64,000 bases of DNA from Rubripirellula tenax. Its GTDB lineage: Bacteria; Planctomycetota; Planctomycetia; Pirellulales; Pirellulaceae. The stretch lies in assembly GCF_007860125.1 (NCBI RefSeq), contig NZ_SJPW01000011.1, forward strand, positions 1 through 64,000, in the 5' to 3' direction. The notes beneath the pieces are model-generated. The model had not been told where the DNA came from. It saw only the letters and a program-made list of their open reading frames with translations, and made no database searches. Position numbers and translations under genes: made by a program. Each line of letters begins with the position of its first letter. Position 1 is the stretch's first letter. Of the stretch, positions 53,897 to 62,447 are shown piece by piece.

Positions 53897-54646
53897 CTAG
53901 GCGACCAAACGTAGATCTTGTTCCGAGCGTTCCAAAACGCCGGCGACGAATTCTTCGAAGATCCGAACATCAAGCGCCGATGCGGCGCCACATTCGGGGT
54001 GGAACTGGGTGCCAAGAGCGAACCAGTCCATCATTTCGCTTTCGATGGCTTCGATGACTCCGTCCGGGCAACGTGCGGTGACGCGGAAACCGGGTGCTAC
54101 TTCGTCGATCGCCATGTGGTGTCGGCTGCTGACGCGGATCTCGCCGTCGCCATAAACGCGACCAATCAACGAATCGCTAACCACATCCAGCGTGTGTCGG
54201 TGGTTTGCGTCTTGCGGGTCATGGTGAGGAACCGCGTTTGGTAGGTCTTCTTTGATATGAAGGAACAAGTTGCCGCCCTGTTGGACGTTCAGCAACTGCA
54301 TGCCCGTTCCAATGCCCAGTACCGGCATACGCCGCTCGGCGATGTCGGCCATCAGCAATCGGTCGCTGGTTTCGCGGACCGGATCGAGAGGGCGAACGCT
54401 CGGGTGGAGCATAAATCCGTCGTTTCGCGGATCCAAGTCGGCACCGCCGATCATGACAAAGCCGTGGAGAGAATCCAAGACACGAGCGATCGACGCCGGA
54501 TCATCCATGGGCGGGATCACGACAGGAATGCCATCGGCTGCGATGATGGAGTTGAAGTAGCCGGCCGCGATGTAGCTGTAGGCTGGCACGTTGCGAGCCG
54601 CTGCGCGGTAATCAGCGTTCATTCCAATGAGCGGTTTATTCGACAT
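53897..54646 (-). CDS. Class-I glutamine amidotransferase-like protein (peptidase C26 family) lacking the nucleophile
   Basis: A 249-residue PuuD-like protein: IGMNADYR start, GGADLDPR, and C-terminal FHPE (H216, E218). The nucleophile elbow normally reads G-I-C-R-G-M-Q, but here it is GIGTGMQLLN, so the catalytic Cys is Gly113. The fold appears intact and the reading frame is clean, which argues for a selected non-hydrolytic role or a shifted nucleophile (C219 is nearby in sequence). AGAGGAA ribosome site before ATG 54646. Confidence 0.9.
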   Translation of the reverse strand: MSNKPLIGMNADYRAAARNVPAYSYIAAGYFNSIIAADGIPVVIPPMDDPASIARVLDSLHGFVMIGGADLDPRNDGFMLHPSVRPLDPVRETSDRLLMADIAERRMPVLGIGTGMQLLNVQQGGNLFLHIKEDLPNAVPHHDPQDANHRHTLDVVSDSLIGRVYGDGEIRVSSRHHMAIDEVAPGFRVTARCPDGVIEAIESEMMDWFALGTQFHPECGAASALDVRIFEEFVAGVLERSEQDLRLVA

Positions 54647-55103
54647 CCGAAAGTTCCTCTTCGAATCGAGCGAATGAAATTGTGATGCAAATCGTTTTGC
54701 ATCAACCAACCCAAATGTGGAACAGTGGGTTCACACCAACGACCGCTTTGAAGAGCTTGCTTTCCCGCGACCCTGGTGCCACCGTGTTGGGCTTGCCGAA
54801 GGATCTGTCCAGAAGAGAAGTGCAGCTTCAAAGGCTGTTTCGTCCGTGATAAACTTTGCTCCTTGGGCTGGGTGGGCGAGGTGACGATGCCTTGCCCTTG
54901 ATGGTTGGAGAGATTACAGCTCGAATCTCGGGGCACCAAACTGGTTCTACATATTCGCTTGAGTGGGTGCTGCTAGCACTACGGGCGGTGATAGCAAAGC
55001 GTTTTGTTGCTAGCAAAGCAGGTGTTGTGGCGTGCTGTTGGTGAACGAACGGCCGCTGTATATTTGTTGCAACAGCAAGCTACTTCAACACTTAGGTCAT
55101 CGC
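54647..55103. other. Divergent intergenic region between the C26-like gene and oleA
   Basis: About 460 bases. The only structured element seen is the palindrome GATGCAAATCGTTTTGCATC at 54684-54703, 38 bases upstream of the C26-like ATG, a candidate operator. Confidence 0.5.
54684..54703. promoter_or_regulatory. Perfect 8-bp-arm palindrome upstream of the C26-like gene
   Basis: GATGCAAA-TCGT-TTTGCATC. Position just upstream of the ribosome site suggests a repressor operator. No matching regulator gene is adjacent. Confidence 0.45.
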
Positions 55104-56204
55104 GTGCGATTTGCCAACGTCTGCCTGGAATCGATCGGTGCGGAAATTCCCGAAGAAACGTGGTCGAGCAGTGATATCGAATCTCGCTTGACGCCTCTTT
55201 ACGACCGCCTGAAGCTGCCCGAAGGCAGGCTCGAATTGATGAGCGGCATTGCCCAGCGACGTGTCTGGCAACCGGGGACCGTGCCTAGCGGGCCAAGCAT
55301 CCGTAGCGCCAATCATGCGATCGAAGCATCGTCCGTCGATCGCGATCAAATCGGATGTTTGATTCACGCCAGCGTATGCCGTGACTTCTTAGAGCCCGCG
55401 ACGGCATCGCGGGTTCACCATGGCGTCGGTTTACCGAGTCGGTGTTGGGTCTATGACGTATCCAACGCATGTTTGGGCTTGATCAACGGTGCCGTGCAAA
55501 TTGCGATGATGATCGAATCGGGTGCGATCGATGCAGGAATCGTGGTCGGGACCGAAAACAGCCGACCGTTGCTGGAGCAAACGATTGCGACGCTGAACGC
55601 CGACGTAAGTCTGTCCCGCAAGTCGGTGAAGCCCGCATTCGCGTCGTTGACCATCGGTTCGGGCAGCTGTGCGTGGTTGCTGTGCCATCGGCGGCTCTCT
55701 CAGCATGGCACAACGATCGACGCGGCGATTGCCCAATCGCGAACCGAGTTCCATGATTTGTGCCGCAGCAATCATGACACGGCCGGCGCCGAAATGGCCC
55801 CCTTGATGGACACCGATTCGGAGCGTTTGATGGCCGAAGGGATTGCGACGGGTGCAGAGGGTTTTGAGCAACTGCTGGATGTCATCGGGTGGGATCGCGG
55901 CCAGGTCGATCGGTCGATTTGTCACCAGGTCGGCGGGCGTCACCGCATCGCGATGCTGGAAGCCATGGGTTTGCCGATCGGCAAAGACACGATCACGTTT
56001 CCGCGACTGGGGAACACCGGATCGGTGGCATTGCCGTTAACGCTGGCGGCGGCCGCCGTGTCGGGTGATCTGTTGCCCGGAAACCACACGACGATGTTGG
56101 GGATCGGATCGGGGATCAACAGCGTGATGTTGGCGGCGACGTGGGGCCAGACCGCGGTGGCGGGCAACTTGGCAGCTCAACTGGGTTTGATTGGCGTTTC
56201 TTAA
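55104..56204 (+). CDS. oleA: OleA-type thiolase (head-to-head acyl condensation), KAS III-like
   Basis: A 366-residue thiolase-fold enzyme from GTG 55104. Active-site residues: C123 (SNACLGLING), H274 (CHQVGG), N304 (GNTGSVALP). The wording RDFLEPATAS, TEFHDLCRSN and LGIGSGINS follows OleA rather than FabH. OleA joins two fatty acyl-CoA units to a beta-keto acid in long-chain alkene synthesis. OleB, OleC and OleD are not adjacent. The assignment to OleA over FabH is from recalled family motifs. Confidence 0.8.
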   Translation: MRFANVCLESIGAEIPEETWSSSDIESRLTPLYDRLKLPEGRLELMSGIAQRRVWQPGTVPSGPSIRSANHAIEASSVDRDQIGCLIHASVCRDFLEPATASRVHHGVGLPSRCWVYDVSNACLGLINGAVQIAMMIESGAIDAGIVVGTENSRPLLEQTIATLNADVSLSRKSVKPAFASLTIGSGSCAWLLCHRRLSQHGTTIDAAIAQSRTEFHDLCRSNHDTAGAEMAPLMDTDSERLMAEGIATGAEGFEQLLDVIGWDRGQVDRSICHQVGGRHRIAMLEAMGLPIGKDTITFPRLGNTGSVALPLTLAAAAVSGDLLPGNHTTMLGIGSGINSVMLAATWGQTAVAGNLAAQLGLIGVS

Positions 56205-56809
56205 ACCAATTGGTCTAAGATCATCGCAATCGCTGCACTGGCCATCGGCGTGCTCATGCTGGGCATCCGGGACTGTGGGTCCTTGGCGCATTGTGCTGGC
56301 GTTAGCGGCACGTGGACGAACGCCGATCTCGTTTTCATGCCGAACGACTGGGCATAATGCTGGCTCAAGTACAGTGCCGCATTGCAAAGATAGGTACCCG
56401 CATGGTGCGACACTTCGCATGGGATGTCGGCGGCAAGTAGAGCACGACAGCATCGGTCCAGTGGCAACGGGGATCGGTAAGCCTCCGGAGCGTCCTTGAT
56501 CAGCGGCGAGCCGTCGCTACGAACATTCAGCCCGACGGCTTCGAGCTTGATCAGCGGATGGCCTGGGGCTTGGCCCAGATGGATGGCAAAGTCGAAGTCT
56601 TCCTGCAGATCCTTGCGAAGATTCTGGCTCATTCGAGTCAGATCGACCGCGTACCGCCGGCTGACGATTTCGATCGGGCCGTCGTACCATCGCGTCAAAT
56701 CGACGAGCGCGGCCCAACTGCTGTTCTCGGGCCAGCGATCGTACGGTTCAAAAGCGGTGATCAGAACGCGGGTCACAGACGTGTCTTTCGCTTCATCTTG
56801 GTCGGGCAT
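56201..56809 (-). CDS. pcp: Pyroglutamyl-peptidase I-like cysteine peptidase
   Basis: A 202-residue C15-family enzyme. ITAFEPYDRWPENSSW replaces the usual G-F-x-P-F-G-G start; HLGQAPG and a Glu before GLNVR follow. Catalytic C142 is in GTYLCNAALY and H166 in FVHVPLTP. Removes N-terminal pyroglutamate. Convergent with oleA, overlapping by four bases; downstream of msrB on the same strand. Confidence 0.88.
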   Translation of the reverse strand: MPDQDEAKDTSVTRVLITAFEPYDRWPENSSWAALVDLTRWYDGPIEIVSRRYAVDLTRMSQNLRKDLQEDFDFAIHLGQAPGHPLIKLEAVGLNVRSDGSPLIKDAPEAYRSPLPLDRCCRALLAADIPCEVSHHAGTYLCNAALYLSQHYAQSFGMKTRSAFVHVPLTPAQCAKDPQSRMPSMSTPMASAAIAMILDQLV

Positions 56810-56896
56810 GATGGAATCCGTGCCGCCATGATACTCAGTGGCATCGGGCCGTTTGAAAATAAATCAACAGCGTTATCTGTGCCCGAATCGCCGGGT

Positions 56897-57565
56897 TTAC
56901 GGCTGTGCGGGATTCGCTTCGCTATCCGGCAATTTGATCACGGGCGGCAATTCGCTTCCTTCGGGATAAAAACGCATCGAGATCGAATTGACACAGTGCC
57001 GGGTGTTCTTCTCGGTCATCCGTTCTCCTTCAAAAACGTGTCCGAGGTGCCCATCGCAGTTTGCGCACGTGATTTCGACGCGTCGGCCGTCCGCATCGGT
57101 GTGGCGAGCCACTGCGCCTTCGATTTCGTCGTCAAAACTGGGCCAACCGCAATGGCTGACGAATTTGTCTTGGGCGTGGTACAGCCGAGCGTTGCATTGA
57201 CGGCACAGGTAAATGCCGGGGTCCTTCGTCAACGTGTAGCCGCCATCGCCGGGCGCTTCGGTGCCCTTGTTCAAAAGGACGTGCGCTTCGAGATCATTGA
57301 GCGGGTTGTAGGAACCGAAAACGAAGGGCAGCGTTTTTTTGTTTTCCACTTTCTTGCTCACTTTGCCGGAAGGTTGCGATGAGGGAGTTGCCGACGATTC
57401 CGACGGACTCGTATCCGTCTCGGCTTTCGTATTGGTCGACGGGGTCACGTCGGATTCTTCGGTCGGTGCCGCGACAGCGGTCGCCGATTGATCACAGCCC
57501 ACCGCGCCAACCAATAGACCCAGTGGGATCACGGACAATGCGGTCCAGCGAAGAAACAGTCGCAT
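56897..57565 (-). CDS. msrB: Lipoprotein peptide-methionine (R)-S-oxide reductase MsrB
   Basis: A 222-residue protein with lipobox GAVGC (C24), a Ser/Thr/Glu linker, and an MsrB domain: zinc cysteines C121/C124 and C167/C170, GWPSF, and catalytic C191 in RHCVNSISMRF. It repairs oxidised methionine in exported proteins. ATG 57565 starts the signal peptide. A terminator-ended leader lies about 100 bases upstream on the same strand. Confidence 0.94.
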   Translation of the reverse strand: MRLFLRWTALSVIPLGLLVGAVGCDQSATAVAAPTEESDVTPSTNTKAETDTSPSESSATPSSQPSGKVSKKVENKKTLPFVFGSYNPLNDLEAHVLLNKGTEAPGDGGYTLTKDPGIYLCRQCNARLYHAQDKFVSHCGWPSFDDEIEGAVARHTDADGRRVEITCANCDGHLGHVFEGERMTEKNTRHCVNSISMRFYPEGSELPPVIKLPDSEANPAQP

Positions 57566-57668
57566 GGTGAAGAGACTCTTTTGAGGACGTGGAAGAAGTA
57601 AGACGCCGGTTTGGATGGTCGAACCCGTTCTTCCCATTGTAGCGTTTCGAGACGCTTCGTCGGCGCAC

Positions 57669-57714
57669 AAAAAAACCCGCCCGCCGAGACACAAGGTAGA
57701 TCTCGACAGGCGGG
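57669..57714 (-). terminator. Rho-independent terminator in the msrB leader
   Basis: 14-bp stem with G-U pairs (57676-57689 against 57701-57714), 11-base loop, seven Ts on the minus strand (57675-57669). Confidence 0.85.
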
Positions 57715-57784
57715 GAAGTTCTCGCTCGATCCTAGGATGAACGAGTGGGGTGACCATGCCGAAGCATCGGTCCGCCGACTTTCG

Positions 57785-57826
57785 CTAACGGTTGTCACCC
57801 CGTTGGCTCGTACAGCAATAATCCAC
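57785..57826 (-). CDS. 13-codon leader micro-ORF with Cys-Cys
   Basis: GTG start, peptide MDYCCTSQRGDNR, stop TAG. AGGGAGGTGA (57840-57831) gives a near-perfect ribosome site seven bases before the start. Its position ahead of a hairpin and terminator is typical of leader peptides. An alternative GTG at 57834 opens a longer frame, but its ribosome site would be too close. Confidence 0.45.
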   Translation of the reverse strand: MDYCCTSQRGDNR

Positions 57827-58044
57827 TTGCTCACCTCCCTTCGTAATCATCGGTTTGACGGTTTTCGACCCAGGTGCCAACCAGATAGGGCCGATCGCCG
57901 TACGGAAACGTGTATCGCGACGCGTCATCGCGATCCGACTTCGGTATTATCGCTTGGCGTCAACTCTTGTTCAAGTTTTTTTGCCAATTCAACAATTCTT
58001 TCATCGGTATGGACCAAGACAGACTGGGCTGGCCGAGGTTCACC

Positions 58045-58082
58045 AAAAAAAGAAAAGGGCGAGCCGTTTCGGCCCAGCGCCC
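58045..58082 (-). terminator. Rho-independent terminator after the Cse60-like gene
   Basis: Minus strand stem GGGCG...CGCCC with an inner GGCCG/CGGCT helix, followed by TTTTCTTTTTTT. Lies about 100 bases after the stop at 58181. Confidence 0.75.
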
Positions 58083-58180
58083 AAGATGGATGGGCCTTCC
58101 CAGGCCGACGTTGCCGCACGCAACGGTGTTCTTTTCCGTGAGATACGTTTGGTTTGAAGATCGTTGAGAAATTCGATCGT

Positions 58181-58396
58181 TTAGGCAGCCGGCGTGTCGA
58201 TTTCGTAGTGAACGATGATCAGAACGTCGCCGGCCGAGAAGGAATTGAGGGGGCCACCATGGCTGCCACTTTGGGACGCCAGGTTGCCGGAGATCGATAG
58301 CACTCGGGCGCCGCTCTTCCGCATCCAGCGGTTGATTTGACGCTCCATTTCCGCCAGCTCGGTGTCGACGCTCTTGAAGATTTTGACTTGTTGCAC
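58181..58396 (-). CDS. Cse60-like small protein
   Basis: A 71-residue protein: QVKIFKSVDTELAEMERQIN start, helix, then a beta pair ending DVLIIVHYEI. The pattern resembles the Cse60 family (small alpha/beta proteins of unknown function). Downstream of a large secreted-protein gene on the same strand (56-base gap) and followed by a terminator. Function unknown. Confidence 0.7.
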   Translation of the reverse strand: MQQVKIFKSVDTELAEMERQINRWMRKSGARVLSISGNLASQSGSHGGPLNSFSAGDVLIIVHYEIDTPAA

Positions 58397-58452
58397 GACG
58401 TGGATTCTCCGTTGAAGTGGTTCGCGTTTCCGGCCATCAAGGCGAACTGATT

Positions 58453-61185
58453 CTACTGGTTCACGTCCGCGATCGGGTACGGCACCGGTTTTGGCAAAAT
58501 CGATTGCGGCTGCCAGACACTTAGATGGACGTCGTCAATGGTTGCTTCGCCGGCTCCGATCAATTCGAACATGACGCTGACTTCGCCACTGCTAACGGCT
58601 TGGCGATACAGCCGAATCGGTGTCCAGTCGCTTCGAGCGCGAACCAAAATCCCCATCTCTTGACCGCCGATCGAATCGTAAACCAGCACACCTTGATGAG
58701 GCGCGCCAAACCCGAGCGTTCGTACGACCGCGTCGATTCGGATGGCCGTTCCGGCGGCGACTCGAACCGAAGGACTGCGGATCTGAATGACGGTGCCCTC
58801 GTACCCGCCCGGAAGTGGGTCATCGCCGATGGGCGAGACGCGTGCCTGCAGAGCGCCGGGGCCCTGGTACGTTCCGCGAGTGACGTGACGCACTTCGCTT
58901 GTCGCGCGACCCGCCATCCGGCCCCCGAAACTCCATCGACCGGGGCCCATCAAGTTGGCGTCGTCAAGCGAACCGCTGGTCAAAAGGTTGTCGCTCCACC
59001 CCGCGTCGTCCATCAACGGACGCCAGATCGTCTGAATCTCGGCGGCGCCAAGGTCCATCGGTGGACTGCTCGTCGGTGCCGGCCAATCGGGCATCAGTGC
59101 TTCGGCGAGTTGCCAATCGCTGCGCAGTGCCCATGCATCGGCTCGGCGCGCCATTCGGATCGCTTGGTCGACGTCACCGGCGCGGTACAACGGTTCGGCT
59201 TGTTGAAGGGTTTGCTCGGCGACGCCGATCAAACTGGACGGCGGCGAGCGATCCGATGCGCGGGCCGCCGCGGCACGTTGCCAACTCTCGCGCGTGCGAC
59301 GAACCGATTCCGTCGCCAATTGCCATCGGTCCAATCCGGCTTGCCGGGCGAACTTGGCTGCCGAGCTGATCAGCAATCCACCGACCGCCGGATCGTTGCT
59401 GAGCACAATCAATTCGGATGCGTCGGGCGATACGATTTGCAATCGAGACCCCGTGGCCGTCGCTTCCGGAGTCAGCCGCTCGGCCGAAAAGTGAGTCATT
59501 CGCCAAACGGTCTTTGCCGCATCGGACGGCGTCAATTGAATTTCGAGCGTGTCACCGTCGCCGGCCAGCACTTCGTTACCCCGCGTTGCGATGGAAGTCA
59601 GAATCAGCAAGTCGGTGCCGTCGGTCGCCAATCGTGTGCATCGATACGGCGCGCCGACGATCGGCGGTGGCGGCGCGGGTGTGGCCGACGTCACCCAGGG
59701 CGAAATCATTGCCACGGTTCGGTTGACGTAGCTCAGCGACATGGCGCGGCTTTGGTCGAACTGGCTTCCCGATGCGAGTGTTCGTGTAGAACGAAAGAGG
59801 ATCGCCGACGGAGTCGATTCGAGCGAACGCATCGTTTGCAGCCACATCGAATGCCAGCGGAAACCGTCCGGCGGCGGTGCACCGATGGAGTTGGCGATCG
59901 ACTCGGTTTGCAACAGCATCGATTCGGGCGGCATGCTGCTGATGCCGACGCCGGCTTCGACGCGGTCGCCGACTTCGCGTCGTGACTGGACCATTTGTGC
60001 GACTTCTTCACCGCCCCGGACGCCGCGGACGCGCGGCGGTAAATCGCCGATGATCGCATCGATCGATGGCGCGTAGCTGCGCCAAGCTTCTGAGGGTGCA
60101 GCGACGATCGGCCGTTGCCAACGACGCGGCCACGCCCGTAGCTTCGCAGATAATTCGGACGTCGAATCGACTTGCCGGCTATCCAACGCATCACCCATGC
60201 CGATGTACCAGGCCGCGATCGGTTCTAACAGCGATTCGATCGACGGGTCCGGCGCGCTCGGCGGCGGAGCGTAAAGCGACATCCTGGCTTGGCTGGCTTC
60301 GGAAAGGATCGCCGCGTCGGGCGGGCCTGCCAACAGCACCGCGTCGAAACCGAGCGATCGCACCCACGCGAGCGGTTCGCCGTTGTGCTGCAAGATTCGC
60401 GTCACTCGGCCGATCGGAAACGCCGGCTTGGAAAACGAATGGAGTGTTCGAGCGTCGTCGCCAAGTTTTCGAGACGTTCGTGCATCGGCATCTTCTCGCG
60501 CGAATTCACCATCGCGAGCGTTGCCCGTCACAACGCCGGCACTGATCGCAACCAGTCCATCGACACGCAATTCGTCTATTCGCAGGGCCGTTTTGCCCGG
60601 GCCCGCGTAAGCATTGATAACGACCGCATCGACAAAGGCGCCAGACAAGTCCGCATCGCTGCCGTACTGGCCCCGCATCGCCATGTTCTTTAGCCGCAGC
60701 GCGCGTTCGATCATGCCGATACCGATTGTCGCGAACTCGCCGGGCTTCGTATACGCGGCGCCGTAGATAACGACCGACTCGGGACGTCTCGTTTCGGCGT
60801 TGCGGACGAAGGGATAGCGAACGCGAAATCCGATCTTCGCCCCCGGCTTGGCGCTCATCACCGAAACTTTGGCAAGCAGGTCGTTCAGAGGACGAACCGG
60901 TTGGATCGGATAGACCAAGATCGCTTCGGTTCCGTTGCCCGCGACCAGCGATATGGTTTCGCAGGCGCCATCGTTCACGCCTCCATCGGCCAAATGATCT
61001 TGCTTGATCACCCGCGCGTCGCAATCCGAGCTGTCCAGATGCCATCGCGGCGGATAGGCGTCAAGCGAGTCGTAAATCTGGGCGTTGGCCTTCCCGGGGG
61101 TGACGCCAAGCACGAAACCAACCGCGATGCACAGGACTAGAAACGCCCAGAGTGTCCATCCAAAACGGCTCGTAGAGCACGTCAT
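58453..61185 (-). CDS. Large secreted protein of unknown function
   Basis: A 910-residue exported protein. Hydrophobic signal (WTLWAFLVLCIAVGFVLGV) ending near KANAQ. An N-terminal carbohydrate-binding-like beta domain (about 30-200) is followed by a central region with PIVAAPSEAWRSYAPSIDAIIG suggestive of a barrel, a helical stretch with TPR-like spacing (about 680-760), and a C-terminal beta-sandwich (GTYQGPGALQARVSP to ATIDDVHLSVW). Start codon uncertain; 61263 and 61458 are in frame. Lineage-restricted; function unknown. Confidence 0.7.
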   Translation of the reverse strand: MTCSTSRFGWTLWAFLVLCIAVGFVLGVTPGKANAQIYDSLDAYPPRWHLDSSDCDARVIKQDHLADGGVNDGACETISLVAGNGTEAILVYPIQPVRPLNDLLAKVSVMSAKPGAKIGFRVRYPFVRNAETRRPESVVIYGAAYTKPGEFATIGIGMIERALRLKNMAMRGQYGSDADLSGAFVDAVVINAYAGPGKTALRIDELRVDGLVAISAGVVTGNARDGEFAREDADARTSRKLGDDARTLHSFSKPAFPIGRVTRILQHNGEPLAWVRSLGFDAVLLAGPPDAAILSEASQARMSLYAPPPSAPDPSIESLLEPIAAWYIGMGDALDSRQVDSTSELSAKLRAWPRRWQRPIVAAPSEAWRSYAPSIDAIIGDLPPRVRGVRGGEEVAQMVQSRREVGDRVEAGVGISSMPPESMLLQTESIANSIGAPPPDGFRWHSMWLQTMRSLESTPSAILFRSTRTLASGSQFDQSRAMSLSYVNRTVAMISPWVTSATPAPPPPIVGAPYRCTRLATDGTDLLILTSIATRGNEVLAGDGDTLEIQLTPSDAAKTVWRMTHFSAERLTPEATATGSRLQIVSPDASELIVLSNDPAVGGLLISSAAKFARQAGLDRWQLATESVRRTRESWQRAAAARASDRSPPSSLIGVAEQTLQQAEPLYRAGDVDQAIRMARRADAWALRSDWQLAEALMPDWPAPTSSPPMDLGAAEIQTIWRPLMDDAGWSDNLLTSGSLDDANLMGPGRWSFGGRMAGRATSEVRHVTRGTYQGPGALQARVSPIGDDPLPGGYEGTVIQIRSPSVRVAAGTAIRIDAVVRTLGFGAPHQGVLVYDSIGGQEMGILVRARSDWTPIRLYRQAVSSGEVSVMFELIGAGEATIDDVHLSVWQPQSILPKPVPYPIADVNQ

Positions 61186-61630
61186 TGTCGTCAGCGCATG
61201 CACGCTTTGCCCCGTCGTCAGATTCGACGTCGATTCGCGACAAGGCGTAGATGTTTGTGACATTGGATTGTTGACCCAGGGTACGAATGCCGGAACAATC
61301 GCCGACGTCATGTGGGATGAATGCGACGCAGTGTTGAAAAAACACCACGACCGGGCGCAAACATCCTCAAGCTGACGCAAGCCCTTTCCATACCAAGATT
61401 TAAGTGCTGCCAGCAAGCCGAAACCGTGTTGCTTTGAAGCATCGTTGGATTTTTGCATCGCGGGCAGTGTTTGTGTCGCAAGTCTATATGAGGAAAAGGT
61501 TTATGCGATTCAGCTGTGATCCGCCGAAGGAATGCGGCACCGCAAATGCAATGGATGGCATGTCAACGAAACAGCCTCCCGCAATCACCCGCTGCAACCT
61601 CTCGCAGAACTCACCGAAGGACGCGAACCT
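61186..61630. other. Divergent intergenic region
   Basis: About 440 bases between the large secreted-protein gene and the 97-residue protein gene; part may code if the longer start of the former is used. No promoter, repeat or RNA recognised. Confidence 0.35.
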
Positions 61631-61924
61631 ATGATGCCAAAGACCATCGGATCCACCAACCAAACCTCCGACGACACTCCGATCGAGCTGCAAGAAATGG
61701 CCAAGGCGATTGCTTCGCTGCCCGAACGCTATCGCGATGTGGTTGCTCCCGCGATGCAACGCGTCGTCGAATGCAGCACTCGTCGACGCCGCATTCTGAA
61801 CTTGGTTCAAGAAGCCCTGTCGCAACTTCGCTTGGACATGAAGTATCTGATCTTCGACCTCGAAGCGACTCGTCGTGAACGCGACCAGTACAAAGAGATG
61901 CTCGAAAAAGATGGACTTCTGTAG
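61631..61924 (+). CDS. Conserved planctomycete small helical protein
   Basis: A 97-residue protein from the first of two ATGs at 61631. Fully helical-looking: PIELQEMAKAIASLPERYRD, VVECSTRRRRILNLVQEAL and MKYLIFDLEATRRERDQY. No signal or domain I can name; it resembles a strongly conserved planctomycete family. Overlaps the DUF1499 gene start by 14 bases. Confidence 0.7.
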   Translation: MMPKTIGSTNQTSDDTPIELQEMAKAIASLPERYRDVVAPAMQRVVECSTRRRRILNLVQEALSQLRLDMKYLIFDLEATRRERDQYKEMLEKDGLL

Positions 61925-62378
61925 GTTCTTGTTTCGACCTTCCCGGCGATTCGTAATACCGATCGCCTCGATACTATTGTTTGCCGGATGGATCTGCATG
62001 AATGTTCAAAGCATTGTCCGTGGCCTGACGACAAATCATGCCCAACTCAGTGACAAAGCCGAAGACCGAATTCTGCGACCCGTCCAACTTGCCGAGACTC
62101 CCACGTCGGTCGCCGACAAAATCGTCCAGTGGACCGAACATGAGTCCGGCTGGGCACTTGTTTCGCGAGAACCCGACGACAACGGGGCCGTCATTGCGCT
62201 GCATCTGACTCGTACAACGCGAATCTTCCGATTCGTGGATGATATCCGAGTTCAAATCGTCGCCGATCCGGGCGGCCGCAGTTGTCGGGTCGATGCGGAA
62301 AGCCAGTCCAGGGTCGGAAAGGGCGACCTTGGGCAGAATGCTCGGAACCTTCGCGCGCTGGTCACCGCCATTCGCTAG
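61911..62378 (+). CDS. DUF1499 membrane-anchored protein
   Basis: A 155-residue protein: one N-terminal helix (about 15-33) then a DUF1499 domain, recognised by TTRIFRFVDDIRVQIV, CRVDAESQSRVGKGDLGQNARN and RALVTAI. ATG 61911 overlaps the previous gene. The family is widespread and of unknown function. Confidence 0.85.
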   Translation: MDFCRFLFRPSRRFVIPIASILLFAGWICMNVQSIVRGLTTNHAQLSDKAEDRILRPVQLAETPTSVADKIVQWTEHESGWALVSREPDDNGAVIALHLTRTTRIFRFVDDIRVQIVADPGGRSCRVDAESQSRVGKGDLGQNARNLRALVTAIR

Positions 62379-62447
62379 CCATTTCTTCTACACTGTCGGG
62401 CTGACGCGTCTTTTTGCTTTCGCCCCCCTCTCACAGTAACTCGTTTG

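Larger units (their letters stand above)
57669..57840 (-). ncRNA. Candidate structured leader RNA or small RNA upstream of msrB
   Basis: Minus strand, in order: strong ribosome site, 13-codon micro-ORF, a closing stem GGTGAC/GTCACC that encloses a hairpin with a TTCG loop (CCGATGC-TTCG-GCATGG), then a 14-bp terminator hairpin with T7. The arrangement looks like a transcription attenuator, or a free small RNA, about 100 bases before msrB. It does not match a riboswitch class I recognise. Confidence 0.5.
57566..58180. other. Long leader/intergenic region upstream of msrB
   Basis: About 615 bases. Contains, on the minus strand, the terminator of the Cse60-like gene (58045-58082), then the structured leader with micro-ORF and terminator (57669-57840). 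No larger gene is convincing. Confidence 0.6.

Noticed and set aside
57529-57834. 101-residue minus-strand frame upstream of msrB
   Set aside because: It runs through a strong terminator hairpin and its ribosome site would directly abut the start; the 13-codon ORF fits the ribosome site better.
61484-61999. 171-residue minus-strand frame
   Set aside because: Antisense shadow of the conserved helical protein and DUF1499 gene.
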